DNA of 45,989 bases from positions 1 to 45,989 of the forward strand of contig NZ_JADOEQ010000025.1 in NCBI RefSeq assembly GCF_016745255.1, read 5' to 3'. Position 1 is the stretch's first letter. Each line of letters begins with the position of its first letter. The position numbers and the translations under genes were made by a program. The notes beneath the pieces were generated by a model. The model had not been told where the DNA came from. It ran no database searches and saw only the letters and a program-made list of their open reading frames with translations. This document shows, in pieces, positions 45,989 to 45,989 of this stretch. This DNA is from Enterococcus sp. BWR-S5. GTDB lineage: Bacteria > Bacillota > Bacilli > Lactobacillales > Enterococcaceae.

Positions 45989-45989
45989 C

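Overview
The window reads as chromosomal DNA of a low-GC Firmicute, almost certainly an Enterococcus. Supporting signs are the block hom-thrC-thrB / ppdR / zur / rpsU-yqeY / phoH-pgpH-ybeY-dgkA-era-recO / T-box-glyQS / yidC / acyP / rpsB-tsf / pyrH-frr, strong AGGAGG-type ribosome binding sites, TTGACA/TATAAT and TGnTATAAT promoters, and many hairpin-plus-T terminators. The species is not fixed; a carbohydrate-rich, non-faecalis enterococcus is my guess. I see no tRNA, rRNA, CRISPR array, prophage or insertion sequence.

Layout. 1-368: gene-free cluster of nested hairpins. 378-2768: stand-alone glycyl-radical enzyme of the choline trimethylamine-lyase (CutC) type, without its activase in view. 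2769-3001: possible small RNA unit. 3114-4423: PadR regulator and its membrane partner behind a large inverted-repeat operator. 4685-5905: MFS exporter whose ribosome binding site is buried in a leader hairpin. 6082-9046: vitamin B6 salvage locus (S-component, kinase, divergent PdxR). 9208-13081: nitroreductase, phosphoglucomutase, proC, and a CzrA-type metal sensor. 13404-16615: threonine operon. 16882-26114: housekeeping block (PPDK regulator, Zur, S21, YqeY, PhoH, c-di-AMP phosphodiesterase PgpH, YbeY, undecaprenol kinase, Era, RecO) ending in an unassigned ATPase overlapping recO. 26158-29474: glycine T-box and glyQS. 29575-32406: acetyltransferase, YidC, acylphosphatase, TrmH-family methyltransferase.

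32845-40286 is the clearest accessory island: a PTS EIIC permease, GH3, a LacI regulator, GH29 and GH1, all in one direction between core genes. Two identical 14-bp LacI-type palindromes flank the single promoter. No EIIA or EIIB is present, so the permease must borrow them or work unusually. The enzyme set suggests a fucosylated or beta-linked oligosaccharide as substrate, which is inference.

40520-42063 holds a secreted coiled-coil/leucine-rich protein and an AhpD-like protein; 42519-45796 is the translation and UMP kinase block. The window closes with another hairpin cluster that shares a sequence segment with the terminator at 5934-5998. The strongest candidates for something new are the orphan CutC, the EIIC-GH3-GH29-GH1 island, the leader hairpin of the MFS gene, the recO-linked ATPase and the hairpin clusters at both ends.
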